Shown here: positions 33,338 through 40,956 of the stretch, one piece after another
Layout: each line of letters opens with the position of its first letter
How positions within the stretch are numbered: position 1 is the first letter of the stretch
Origin: Bacteroidales bacterium
GTDB lineage: Bacteria > Bacteroidota > Bacteroidia > Bacteroidales > P3
Direction: 5' to 3'
Assembly (NCBI GenBank): GCA_017479705.1
Contig: JAFVCA010000012.1
Span: 1-64,000 of the forward strand
Length of the DNA stretch: 64,000 nucleotides
Notes under the pieces: generated by a model
The model's database searches: none
Told to the model about the DNA's origin: nothing
The model's input: the letters and a program-made list of their open reading frames with translations, nothing else
Program-made: the position numbers and the translations under genes

Positions 33338-34510
33338 TTATCTCAGTTTGAGAGTTACGATGCTGACGATGGCCAGCAGGATGCCGATGATGACGAAGCG
33401 TTGCACTATCTTGGGTTCGGGCAGTCCCTGCTTCTGGTAGTGGTGATGGATGGGGGTCATGAGGAATGGCCGCTTCTCTATGGGTACAGCTTCGGAGGGT
33501 GGCAGATGATGCTTGCGACGGTAGAGCTTGCAGCCCCACCGCTGCCAGATGACGGAGAAGTCCTCCACCACATAGATGCCGCAGAGGATGGGGAGCAGCA
33601 GCTCTTTGCGAATGAGGAGTGCAAAGACGGCTATGATGCCACCAAGGGCCAAGGAGCCTGTGTCGCCCATAAAGACTTCAGCAGGGTAGGTGTTGAACCA
33701 GAGGAAGCCCAGCGTGGCACCCACGAAGGCGGTGATGAAGACGGTGAGCTCGCCAATGTCGGAGAGGTAGACGATGTTCAGGTAGTTTGCCATGATGATG
33801 TTGCCGGAGAGCCATGCCAGGATGGCCAATGCACCGCCGATGATGGAGGCGGTGCTGGTGGCGAGTCCGTCTATGCCGTCGGTGAGGTTGGCGGCATTGG
33901 AGACTGCTGTCACCACAAAGATGGCTACGAGGACGTAGACCACCCACACCCAGTCCGCGGTCCAGCTGCCCATCCAGCTGATGAGCCAGGCGTAGTCGAA
34001 CTCGTTGCCTTTCACAAAGGGGATGGTGGTCTTGGTGGAGGCTATATCGGGGTGGAAGGAGAGCAGCAGTCCCACGCCCAAACCCAGCATCACCTGGCCG
34101 AAGACTTTGAACTTGCCGGGCATGCCCGCCTTGTCTTTCTTGAAGACTTTGATGTAGTCGTCGATAAAGCCGATGAGGCCGAGCCAGAGGGTGGTGACAA
34201 GCATGGTGATGACATAGATGTTGTCCAGCTTGGCCAGCAGCAGGGTTGGCACCACGATGGCCGCCAGGATGAGCAACCCGCCCATGGTGGGGGTGCCCTC
34301 CTTCTCCTTCTGCCCTTCGAGGCCGAGGTTGCGGACGGTCTCGCCTATCGACTTGCGGCGAATGAAACGGATGAAAGGCTTGCCGCAAAACAGCATGATG
34401 AGCAGCGAGAGTATTGCCGCCATCGAAGCCCGGAACGAAATGTATTGGAACACTCCCGCGCCGGGGAAGTCGAAAGCCTTGTCCAACCAGTCAAAAAGAT
34501 AGTATAGCAT
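33338..34510 (-). CDS. mraY: Phospho-MurNAc-pentapeptide translocase
   Basis: This encodes 390 residues with ten membrane helices. Catalytic blocks are [26 protein letters not shown] and [12 protein letters not shown], with PIHHHYQ near the end. It transfers phospho-MurNAc-pentapeptide to undecaprenyl phosphate to form lipid I. Octamer arrays flank it on both sides. Confidence 0.97.
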   Translation of the reverse strand: MLYYLFDWLDKAFDFPGAGVFQYISFRASMAAILSLLIMLFCGKPFIRFIRRKSIGETVRNLGLEGQKEKEGTPTMGGLLILAAIVVPTLLLAKLDNIYVITMLVTTLWLGLIGFIDDYIKVFKKDKAGMPGKFKVFGQVMLGLGVGLLLSFHPDIASTKTTIPFVKGNEFDYAWLISWMGSWTADWVWVVYVLVAIFVVTAVSNAANLTDGIDGLATSTASIIGGALAILAWLSGNIIMANYLNIVYLSDIGELTVFITAFVGATLGFLWFNTYPAEVFMGDTGSLALGGIIAVFALLIRKELLLPILCGIYVVEDFSVIWQRWGCKLYRRKHHLPPSEAVPIEKRPFLMTPIHHHYQKQGLPEPKIVQRFVIIGILLAIVSIVTLKLR

Positions 34511-34513
34511 AAC

Positions 34514-34597
34514 TATTTGAATGTGTTAATTCGTGAATGTGTTAATGTGTTAATGCTTGAATGTGTTAGTCGTGTTTCAATTTTCAATTTTCAATTT
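34514..34597 (+). repeat. Octamer repeat array with AT tail (copy 6)
   Basis: Units GAATGTGT, TAATTCGT, TAATGTGT and GAATGTGT, then TTAGTCG and TTTCAATTTTCAATTTTCAA. The tail provides the last codons and stop of murE (LKIEN then TGA), so the repeat has been taken into the coding end. Confidence 0.8.
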
Positions 34598-36025
34598 CTG
34601 TAGTTCCTCCTTGTCGTCGAAATGGTGCTTCACGCCGTTGATGTCCTGGTACTTTTCATGTCCCTTTCCAGCCACGAGGATGATGTCCCCCTCGTGCGCC
34701 ATCATGACGGCAGTCTTGATGGCCTGGCGGCGATCGGTGATGCGCACGGTGCGGCTCTTCTCCTCCAGGGTCAAGCCCGCCTCCATGTCGTCAAGGATGC
34801 GCTCAGGGTCTTCCGTACGGGGATTGTCAGACGTCAGCACTAACTTGTCGCTCATGGTGCAAGCAATCTTGGCCATCTCCGGGCGTTTGGTCTTGTCGCG
34901 GTCGCCACCGCAGCCCACCACGGTGAGCAGCTGCTGCCCTTGTGTGCGGATGTCGTTGATGGTGCTGAGCACGTTTTGGAGGGCATCGGGCGTGTGGGCA
35001 TAGTCCACAATGGCCGTGATTCCATTCACGGTCACGTACTGGAAACGGCCCTCGGCAGCCTCCAGCATGCTGAGCAGCCGCAGCGCCTCGGCGCGTTCCA
35101 CGCCCAGCAGCACGGCCGCACCATAGATGGCCGTCAGGTTGTAGGCGTTGAAACGTCCCACAAGGCGGACATACACCTCGTGGCCGTCCATCTCCAACAA
35201 TGTGCCGCCAAAAGTCTCCTCCAGCACCTTGCTGCGGAAGTCCGCCATGCGTTGCAGGCTGTAGGTGCAGACCTTTGCCTTTGTGTTCTGCACCATCACG
35301 CGCCCATTGCGGTCGTCCACATTCACCAGCGCAAAAGCCTCGGCGGGCAGGTGGTCAAAGAACATTTTCTTGGCGGCAATATAGTTGGCCATCGTCTTGT
35401 GGAAGTCTAAATGGTCATGCGTCAGGTTGCTGAATATGCCGCCCGCAAAGGTCAGGCCTGCTATTCGGTTCTGCACCACGCTGTGGCTGCTCACCTCCAT
35501 GAAAGCGTACTCGCATCCTGCCTCCACCATGCGGCTTAGCAGGGCGTTCAGCTCAAGGGCATCAGGCGTAGTGTGCGTGGCGGGCACCTCCTCGTCGTCA
35601 ATCTTGTTGACAATGGTGGAGAGCAGTCCCGCATGGTTACCCCTTGCACGGAACAGGCGGTGCAGCAGAGTAACGGTAGTGGTCTTGCCGTTAGTGCCGG
35701 TGATGCCGACCAGCTTGAGGCGGCGCGAGGGATGTCCATACCAGTTGTCTGCCATCAGACCCAGTGCATAATCGCTGTTCTCCACAAGGACAAACGCCAC
35801 ACCCTCATACACCTCTTCAGGCATGCGCTGGCAGACCACGGCGACAGCCCCTTGCTGCACAGCGGTCGGTATATATTCATGTCCGTCCACACGGGTTCCC
35901 ACCTGGGCGACGAAACAACTGCCCAGCCCCACACGACGTGAGTCGAAGCAGATGTCCTTCACCTCTGGGTTGCCCGCCACAGGACGGAGCGGTGTGATTC
36001 CTTCTATAATCGATAGCAGTTTCAT
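34577..36025 (-). CDS. murE: UDP-MurNAc-tripeptide synthetase (meso-diaminopimelate type)
   Basis: This encodes 482 residues. The ATP loop is GITGTNGKTTTV, the central motif is HTTPDALELNALL, and the carbamylated-Lys region is NLTHDHLDFHKTM. The amino-acid specificity motif is DNPR, which marks meso-diaminopimelate as the added residue. It adds mDAP to UDP-MurNAc-L-Ala-D-Glu, so a D-Glu ligase (MurD activity) must exist in this organism. That makes the stub at 32687-33226 notable. Confidence 0.96.
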   Translation of the reverse strand: MKLLSIIEGITPLRPVAGNPEVKDICFDSRRVGLGSCFVAQVGTRVDGHEYIPTAVQQGAVAVVCQRMPEEVYEGVAFVLVENSDYALGLMADNWYGHPSRRLKLVGITGTNGKTTTVTLLHRLFRARGNHAGLLSTIVNKIDDEEVPATHTTPDALELNALLSRMVEAGCEYAFMEVSSHSVVQNRIAGLTFAGGIFSNLTHDHLDFHKTMANYIAAKKMFFDHLPAEAFALVNVDDRNGRVMVQNTKAKVCTYSLQRMADFRSKVLEETFGGTLLEMDGHEVYVRLVGRFNAYNLTAIYGAAVLLGVERAEALRLLSMLEAAEGRFQYVTVNGITAIVDYAHTPDALQNVLSTINDIRTQGQQLLTVVGCGGDRDKTKRPEMAKIACTMSDKLVLTSDNPRTEDPERILDDMEAGLTLEEKSRTVRITDRRQAIKTAVMMAHEGDIILVAGKGHEKYQDINGVKHHFDDKEELQKLKIEN

Positions 36026-36132
36026 GTGTGAATGTGTGAATGTGTGAATGTTTGAATGCTTGAATGTGTTAGTGTTTGAGTGCTTGAATGTTTGAGTCGT
36101 TTTAATTTTTAATTATTAATTTTTAATTATTA
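36026..36132 (+). repeat. Octamer repeat array with AT tail (copy 7, longest)
   Basis: There are nine consecutive 8-bp units beginning GTGTGAAT x3, then GTTTGAAT, GCTTGAAT, GTGTTAGT, GTTTGAGT, GCTTGAAT, GTTTGAGT, then TTTTAATTTTTAATTATTAA and an AT tail. It fills the whole murE-ftsI gap. Confidence 0.85.
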
Positions 36133-36134
36133 AT

Positions 36135-38339
36135 TCATCTAAGTTCCAGGGTTACTGTTGCTCCTTTGCGGACGGCTGTGCGGGCTGCGGGCGATTGCGA
36201 AACCACCTTCCCCTGCCCCGTGAAGCGTACACGCAGACCCGCGGCACGCAGCAGGGCCATAGCGTCCCGCACCGTCATCCCGTGGCAGTCCGGCACCTTG
36301 CCTTGCGGCACGTCATAGTCCACATAAAGACCTTTTCCGGAGTCATAGACCGTCCATTCCGTAAACCTTGCGCTGTCCGGCTGTGCAAAGGGCAGGCCCA
36401 ACAGGTTGTGGACAGTCTGCAACTGGGCGCGACGGCCCTTGTTGAGCACCGGGCGCATCACGCGACCCGAATCCTGCAAGTCCACACTGCCCAACTCCTC
36501 ATCGAAAGCCACCACACAGTCCGCAATCTTCTTGAACACCGGGGCCGCGGCCATGCGTCCTGCAATGCTTGTACGCTCCACCAGCACCAAACAAGTATAC
36601 TTGGGATTGTCCGCCGGGAAGAAACCTACAAACGACGAGTTCTTGATGCTCTTGTCGCTGATGCCCTGTGTGGTGCCTGTCTTGCCGCCGATGCCGTAGA
36701 CGGTGTTGTACACATTGTTGCCCGTGCCGTTCTTCACCACACCCACCAGCAACTCGCGCATCTGCTTGGCCACCTCCTCGCTGCACACCCTCTCGTTCAG
36801 CACCACAGGCTTCACCTGCCGTCCGCGTCCGCCCTCAATCACCTCCTTGCAGAAGAGGGGTTTCACCATCCTGCCTCCGTTGGCCAGCGCGTTGTAGAAT
36901 GTCACCACCTGTAGCGGCGTCACCGTGGCACTGTAGCCATAGCTGAGGTTCAAGAAGTCTCGGTCCGAATTGAGGTTCACCACGCGGGTGTTCGGTTCTA
37001 TGACATCCAAATCCGGGTGCAGTCTGCCAAATGGGAAGACCCCCTCGATGCCTTTTTTCAAGTCGTCGCGCCGGTTGCGGTAATATTCCCATGCCAGTTC
37101 GCACATGCCCACATTGCTGCTCTGCGCCAGCACCCCGGCCAAGTTGGCCGTATCTGTCGTGTAGCCGTGGCCCGCGTTTATCTCACCGCTCGTGGCGCTG
37201 TAGCGTTTCACGCCGCCGCACTGCACGCGCTTCGACGTGTCGAGCTGTATCTTTTTGTCGTTGAACATGGCCACCATGGCCACAGTCTTGAAGGTAGAGC
37301 CTGGCTCATAACTGTCGCTGCACGCCACATTGCTCCACAGGTTCTCGCTGAGGCGACCCGTGGTGTCGCGCGTCAGGCTGCTGCATGCCAGCACATAGCC
37401 CGTCTTCACCTCCATCAGTATGGCGCAACCCGCCTGCCCGCCATGCAGGTTCATCGAGCTGCGCAGGGCGCTCTCGGCAATGTCCTGGTAGCGGGTGTCA
37501 ATCGTGGCCACGATGCTCTTGCCGTCCACGCGGTGGCGCACCAGCGTCGAATCCTCGTCCGGCACGCTGCCATCCTCCACGGCAATCCATGTGCCCCTCG
37601 TCAGCCGACGGCACAGGTACTGGCCGTCCTGGCCTCGCAGCACACTGTCGTAGTATCCCTCCAAGCCCGTGTAGCCCTCACGCTTGGGGGTCTTGTAGTG
37701 CAGCCCGATGACATTCTCGCCCATATTGCCATAGATGTGTGCGCGCACGAAACTCTTCACATCGCCGTCCGATGTCTTCTCCACCACGCAGCGATTCCAG
37801 CCCGGCAGCTTGCGGATGGCATCCCATTTCGAGTACGGCACGCGGCGCTCCACATACAGGCAGCGGCTCGGCTTCTCCTTGGCATACTCCCTCGCGATGC
37901 GGTTGTAGTAATACTCATACGACTTGTTGGGGAACAACTCATGCAGTGTGCGGCACACCTTGGGGAGGCTCTGCCACCACAGCTTCTCATTCTTCTCGTC
38001 GCCAATGCAGCTTTCCATCACCACTCTGCCCTGCTTGTCCGTCACCTCGCTGCCGTGGCTGTCGCGTTTCGGCCAGCGTCCCAAGTCCACACACAAGTCG
38101 CACACCGGCACCGTGGTGGCCAGCACCTTGCCGTCGGACGAGAAGATGGTGCCCCGTCGGGCCTCCTCCGTGCGGGTAATCTCCTCACGGCTGCGGGCCT
38201 TCTCGCGCCACATCTCCCCGTTCACCACCTGCGTGTTGATGGTACACAGCAGCATCCCGCCGCCGACCACAACCACTATCAGCAGATACAACACCAACAT
38301 CTTGGTGAACAACGCTTTATTATGACTTTTATCTTCCAA
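36135..38339 (-). CDS. ftsI: Septal class B penicillin-binding protein with PASTA domain
   Basis: This encodes 734 residues: an N-terminal membrane anchor (MLVLYLLIVVVVGGGMLL), a PBP dimerisation domain (RRGTIFSSDGKVLATTVP), and a transpeptidase domain with S348-T-F-K, S-S-N at 407-409 and GGKTGTT. A C-terminal PASTA domain (VPDCHGMTVRDAMALLRAAG) ends the protein. It cross-links septal peptidoglycan with FtsW. It is the fourth gene of the dcw cluster, between ftsL and murE. Confidence 0.95.
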   Translation of the reverse strand: MEDKSHNKALFTKMLVLYLLIVVVVGGGMLLCTINTQVVNGEMWREKARSREEITRTEEARRGTIFSSDGKVLATTVPVCDLCVDLGRWPKRDSHGSEVTDKQGRVVMESCIGDEKNEKLWWQSLPKVCRTLHELFPNKSYEYYYNRIAREYAKEKPSRCLYVERRVPYSKWDAIRKLPGWNRCVVEKTSDGDVKSFVRAHIYGNMGENVIGLHYKTPKREGYTGLEGYYDSVLRGQDGQYLCRRLTRGTWIAVEDGSVPDEDSTLVRHRVDGKSIVATIDTRYQDIAESALRSSMNLHGGQAGCAILMEVKTGYVLACSSLTRDTTGRLSENLWSNVACSDSYEPGSTFKTVAMVAMFNDKKIQLDTSKRVQCGGVKRYSATSGEINAGHGYTTDTANLAGVLAQSSNVGMCELAWEYYRNRRDDLKKGIEGVFPFGRLHPDLDVIEPNTRVVNLNSDRDFLNLSYGYSATVTPLQVVTFYNALANGGRMVKPLFCKEVIEGGRGRQVKPVVLNERVCSEEVAKQMRELLVGVVKNGTGNNVYNTVYGIGGKTGTTQGISDKSIKNSSFVGFFPADNPKYTCLVLVERTSIAGRMAAAPVFKKIADCVVAFDEELGSVDLQDSGRVMRPVLNKGRRAQLQTVHNLLGLPFAQPDSARFTEWTVYDSGKGLYVDYDVPQGKVPDCHGMTVRDAMALLRAAGLRVRFTGQGKVVSQSPAARTAVRKGATVTLELR

Positions 38340-38345
38340 TTCGAA

Positions 38346-38424
38346 TGAGCTAATTTGTGAATGTTTGAGTGATTGAATGCTTGAATGTGTGAGTCGTTTT
38401 AATTTTTAATTATTAATTTTTAAT
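38346..38424 (+). repeat. Octamer repeat array with AT tail (copy 8)
   Basis: Units of the GTTTGAGT / GATTGAAT / GCTTGAAT type, ending GTGAGTCG, are followed by TTTTAATTTTTAATTATTAA and an AT tail up to the end of the ftsL-like gene. Confidence 0.8.
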
Positions 38425-38425
38425 T

Positions 38426-38845
38426 TCATTTCAGGTATCTCTCCATCCCGTCTACATCCAGCTCGTAGGGCGGCCCTGCGGTGATGCCTATGCCCGTGCC
38501 CTCAAGCAACTCGGCAATCTGCGAAATCTTGATAGTCTCCTGATAGCGTTTTTGCAGCTCTATGCGGGCCTCGCGGAGATAAGTGATACGCTCCTGTGCG
38601 GCTGCACGCTCCTTGGTCAGATCCTCCACCCTGTAGCGGTTATACACCAGCAGGATGGCATAGAAGCAGAGCAACACAATCAGCGGTCCCTGCCGCAGCA
38701 CGGCGCGGCTCTGCAACACATCGCCGCCCAATATGCGTGCTACCCAGTTGGGCTTTTTGCGCCCTTCCGGCTGCTGCTGGGCAGTGGGCTCAGCCTTGGG
38801 CTGGCCTTCCTCGGTTGTATTCTGTTTCTGGTCGTTCATTTTCAA
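38426..38845 (-). CDS. ftsL: FtsL-like division protein
   Basis: This encodes 139 residues: a hydrophilic N-terminus rich in Gln, Glu and Pro, one membrane span (GPLIVLLCFYAILLVY), then a coiled coil (VEDLTKERAAAQERITYLRE) and a short globular end (GIGITAGPPYELDVDG). The topology and the position between rsmH and ftsI fit the FtsL family of Bacteroidota, which bridges FtsQ/B to FtsW/I. Sequence identity in this family is low, so position carries much weight. Confidence 0.8.
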   Translation of the reverse strand: MKMNDQKQNTTEEGQPKAEPTAQQQPEGRKKPNWVARILGGDVLQSRAVLRQGPLIVLLCFYAILLVYNRYRVEDLTKERAAAQERITYLREARIELQKRYQETIKISQIAELLEGTGIGITAGPPYELDVDGMERYLK

Positions 38846-38862
38846 CGCTGTGTTTTTATTTT

Positions 38863-39768
38863 CTAACTCTTGATACTCTTCTCTGCCACACGCAGCCGCG
38901 CACTGCGGGAACGCGGGTTGAGCTGCAACTCCTGCTCGGTGGCCACAATGGCCTTACGGCTTACGGGCACAAGCGGCACGATGGGATTGCCGTAGAAATC
39001 CTTCTCCACCTCGCCCTCAAAGTTGCCGGCACGGAAGTAGTTCTTCACCAACCGATCCTCCAGCGAGTGGTAGGACATCACCACCATCCTGCCCTCCGGT
39101 TTCAGCAACTCGGCCCCTTGTCGCAGCAATGCTTGCAAGGCCTCCAGCTCGCCGTTCACCACAATGCGCAGAGCCTGGAACAGCATAGCCAAATACTTGT
39201 TCTCCATGCCGCGGGGCAGGTGGCGGCACACCGCATTGCGGAGGTCAAAAGTGGTCACAATCTCGGCTTCGGCACGTGCGTGGCAGATAGCCCTTGCCAT
39301 CTGGCGGGCATTGGGCAGCTCGCCGTACAGGCGCAACATCTGCACCAGCTCCTCCTCAGCGGCCGTGTTGACCAGCGTCCGCGCCGTCAGCTCCTGGCGG
39401 CGGTCCATGCGCAGGTCCAGTTCGCCCTCCAAGCGGGTGGAAAAGCCGCGCTCGGCCTCATCAAACTGGTGCGACGACACCCCGAGGTCTGCCAGCAGTC
39501 CGTCCACCGCCCTCACGCCCTCTATGCGGAGGAAACTCTTCACATGCTTGAAATTCTCATGTATCAGCTTGAAGCGCGGGTCGTCAATGGCATTGGCCAA
39601 GGCATCGGCATCCTGGTCAAAAGCAAACAGGCGCCCCTCAGGCCCCAGGTGAGACAAGATAGCACGCGAGTGGCCGCCACCCCCAAAGGTGACGTCCACA
39701 TAGGTCCCGTCAGGACGAATGTTCAGATTCTCGATGCATTCATTGAGCATCACCGGTTGATGGTACAT
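38863..39768 (-). CDS. rsmH: 16S rRNA m4C1402 methyltransferase
   Basis: This encodes 301 residues. The SAM motif is DVTFGGGGHSRAIL, with FDQDADA and ADLGVSSHQFD. It ends with the conserved SRSARLRVAEK. The start at 39768 overlaps the mraZ stop by 29 bp. A second Met at 39750 (MLNECIENL) is nearly as likely. It methylates C1402 of 16S rRNA. Confidence 0.96.
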   Translation of the reverse strand: MYHQPVMLNECIENLNIRPDGTYVDVTFGGGGHSRAILSHLGPEGRLFAFDQDADALANAIDDPRFKLIHENFKHVKSFLRIEGVRAVDGLLADLGVSSHQFDEAERGFSTRLEGELDLRMDRRQELTARTLVNTAAEEELVQMLRLYGELPNARQMARAICHARAEAEIVTTFDLRNAVCRHLPRGMENKYLAMLFQALRIVVNGELEALQALLRQGAELLKPEGRMVVMSYHSLEDRLVKNYFRAGNFEGEVEKDFYGNPIVPLVPVSRKAIVATEQELQLNPRSRSARLRVAEKSIKS

Positions 39769-40237
39769 CGTTCAGCATAGTTTGTGTAGCGGAGGACTTT
39801 CGTCCCAGTCTACTGTCAACAATCGAAGCGAAATCAACAATTTCGCTGTTCATCTTGTCGTATGCCGAACGTTCCCATATCTCGATGCACTTGCCCGTCG
39901 ACTGGAGGACAATCTCCTTCGCGTTGCCGATTACCGACTTCCGCTCCGGGGGCACCATCAGGCGGTCGTTGCTGTCCAGCTCCACGAGGTTGGCGCGCGT
40001 CATCTGCCGCATGATTTGGTTGTCGCGGATGCTGTAAGGATTCAACTCTTTTCGGAGGGTTTCCACCTCATCCTGGAAACTGGCATACGTCCATAGCTCC
40101 AAACACTCGGCCGTGAACCCTTGACGGATTACAAAACGGCAATCCTCCGTCTCCAACTGCCTTTTTAGGGCAATCGGGAACTTGAACCGACCGTTCGAAT
40201 CTATCTTACAGTATTCTGTACCAAGTATTAAAGCCAT
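39740..40237 (-). CDS. mraZ: Transcriptional regulator MraZ
   Basis: This encodes 165 residues with two SpoVT/AbrB-like repeats: YCKIDSNGRFKFPIALKRQL and LVELDSNDRLMVPPERK. It is the first gene of the dcw cluster. Its family binds TGG-type direct repeats upstream of itself. Four such boxes with a 10-bp period lie 44-86 bp before this start. Confidence 0.94.
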   Translation of the reverse strand: MALILGTEYCKIDSNGRFKFPIALKRQLETEDCRFVIRQGFTAECLELWTYASFQDEVETLRKELNPYSIRDNQIMRQMTRANLVELDSNDRLMVPPERKSVIGNAKEIVLQSTGKCIEIWERSAYDKMNSEIVDFASIVDSRLGRKSSATQTMLNDVPSTGDAQ

Positions 40238-40280
40238 TTATATATACTATTTTTCAGAATGCTAAAATACAACTATTTTT

Positions 40281-40323
40281 CCAATAATTGCCATTTTTTG
40301 CCAAAAAAAGTTTTCAACTGCCA
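40281..40323 (-). promoter_or_regulatory. Putative MraZ operator (phased TGG boxes)
   Basis: On the minus strand TGG occurs at 40323-40321, 40303-40301, 40293-40291 and 40283-40281, that is at 20-, 10- and 10-bp steps. Three of the four are followed by CA. Known MraZ operators are direct repeats beginning TGG with a 10-bp period, so autoregulation of the dcw cluster is likely. A further TGG lies at 40355. Confidence 0.6.
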
Positions 40324-40383
40324 TTTTTTCATTTCCCGCTTATACGCAATTGCCAAAAAAAAGTTTCATTTTTCGACAAAAAT

Positions 40384-40730
40384 CTGTTCATAAATTTTTC
40401 GTCGGCGGCTCGCCGCGGTGCTCTATTGCCTGTGCTGAGGGGCGGCTGCGCCCTCCCGGCCAGCCTTTTTCAGGGCAGCGCCTTACCGGATGCATACCGT
40501 CCTCATTCCCAATCTTTCTCCACTCTTTAATCCTCCGTTTCCGTACATTTACCGTTCATATCCCCATCCCCCGTTGGGCAAACAATCCGCGCAGCGAACC
40601 ACCAACAGCCCCTGGGTAGCGACCCTGCACCGACCGCACGGCGCAGCGCCGACGGCGGACGACCGGCCGCGGACGGAAGGCGTGGCGGGGAGCCACCGGG
40701 GCTGCAAAGTGAGAGATAGAATGAAAAAAG
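40384..40730. other. Gene-free GC-rich tract between mraZ and the S46 peptidase
   Basis: About 350 bases of abruptly GC-rich sequence between AT-rich promoter regions. Several frames are open but none is protein-like. Short GC palindromes occur near 40410 and 40640-40670. I recognise no RNA. It may be a degenerate repeat or an untranslated structured element. Confidence 0.35.
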
Positions 40731-40733
40731 TTA

Positions 40734-40760
40734 TTGTATGAAAAAAAAATCGTATTTTTG
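40734..40760 (+). promoter_or_regulatory. Promoter of the S46 peptidase gene
   Basis: TTG at 40734-40736, 16 bp, then TATTTTTG at 40753-40760. The leader to the ATG at 40957 would be about 190 nt, unusually long for this window. Confidence 0.65.
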
Positions 40761-40956
40761 CACTTCAAAACAGACTGGCAGGCACTGCGGTACGGCTGTC
40801 GGAGCGCGAGACAAAAGAGGAACGATGCAAAACAGGCACCGAACCATACAGCACACTGTCCACCAGTATGATGCAACACACAGCCCCGCATCGGACACGA
40901 TGCATTGGGCAACATTATATATGGTAAAAACAATATTATTAATAAATACTAACAAC

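Noticed and set aside
36026..36132. Octamer arrays as a possible CRISPR
   Set aside because: The units are 8 bp, adjacent without unique spacers, and no cas gene is near.
37017..38348. 443-codon plus-strand open frame opposite ftsI
   Set aside because: It is a His/Ala-rich shadow of the PBP gene. All transpeptidase motifs are on the minus strand.
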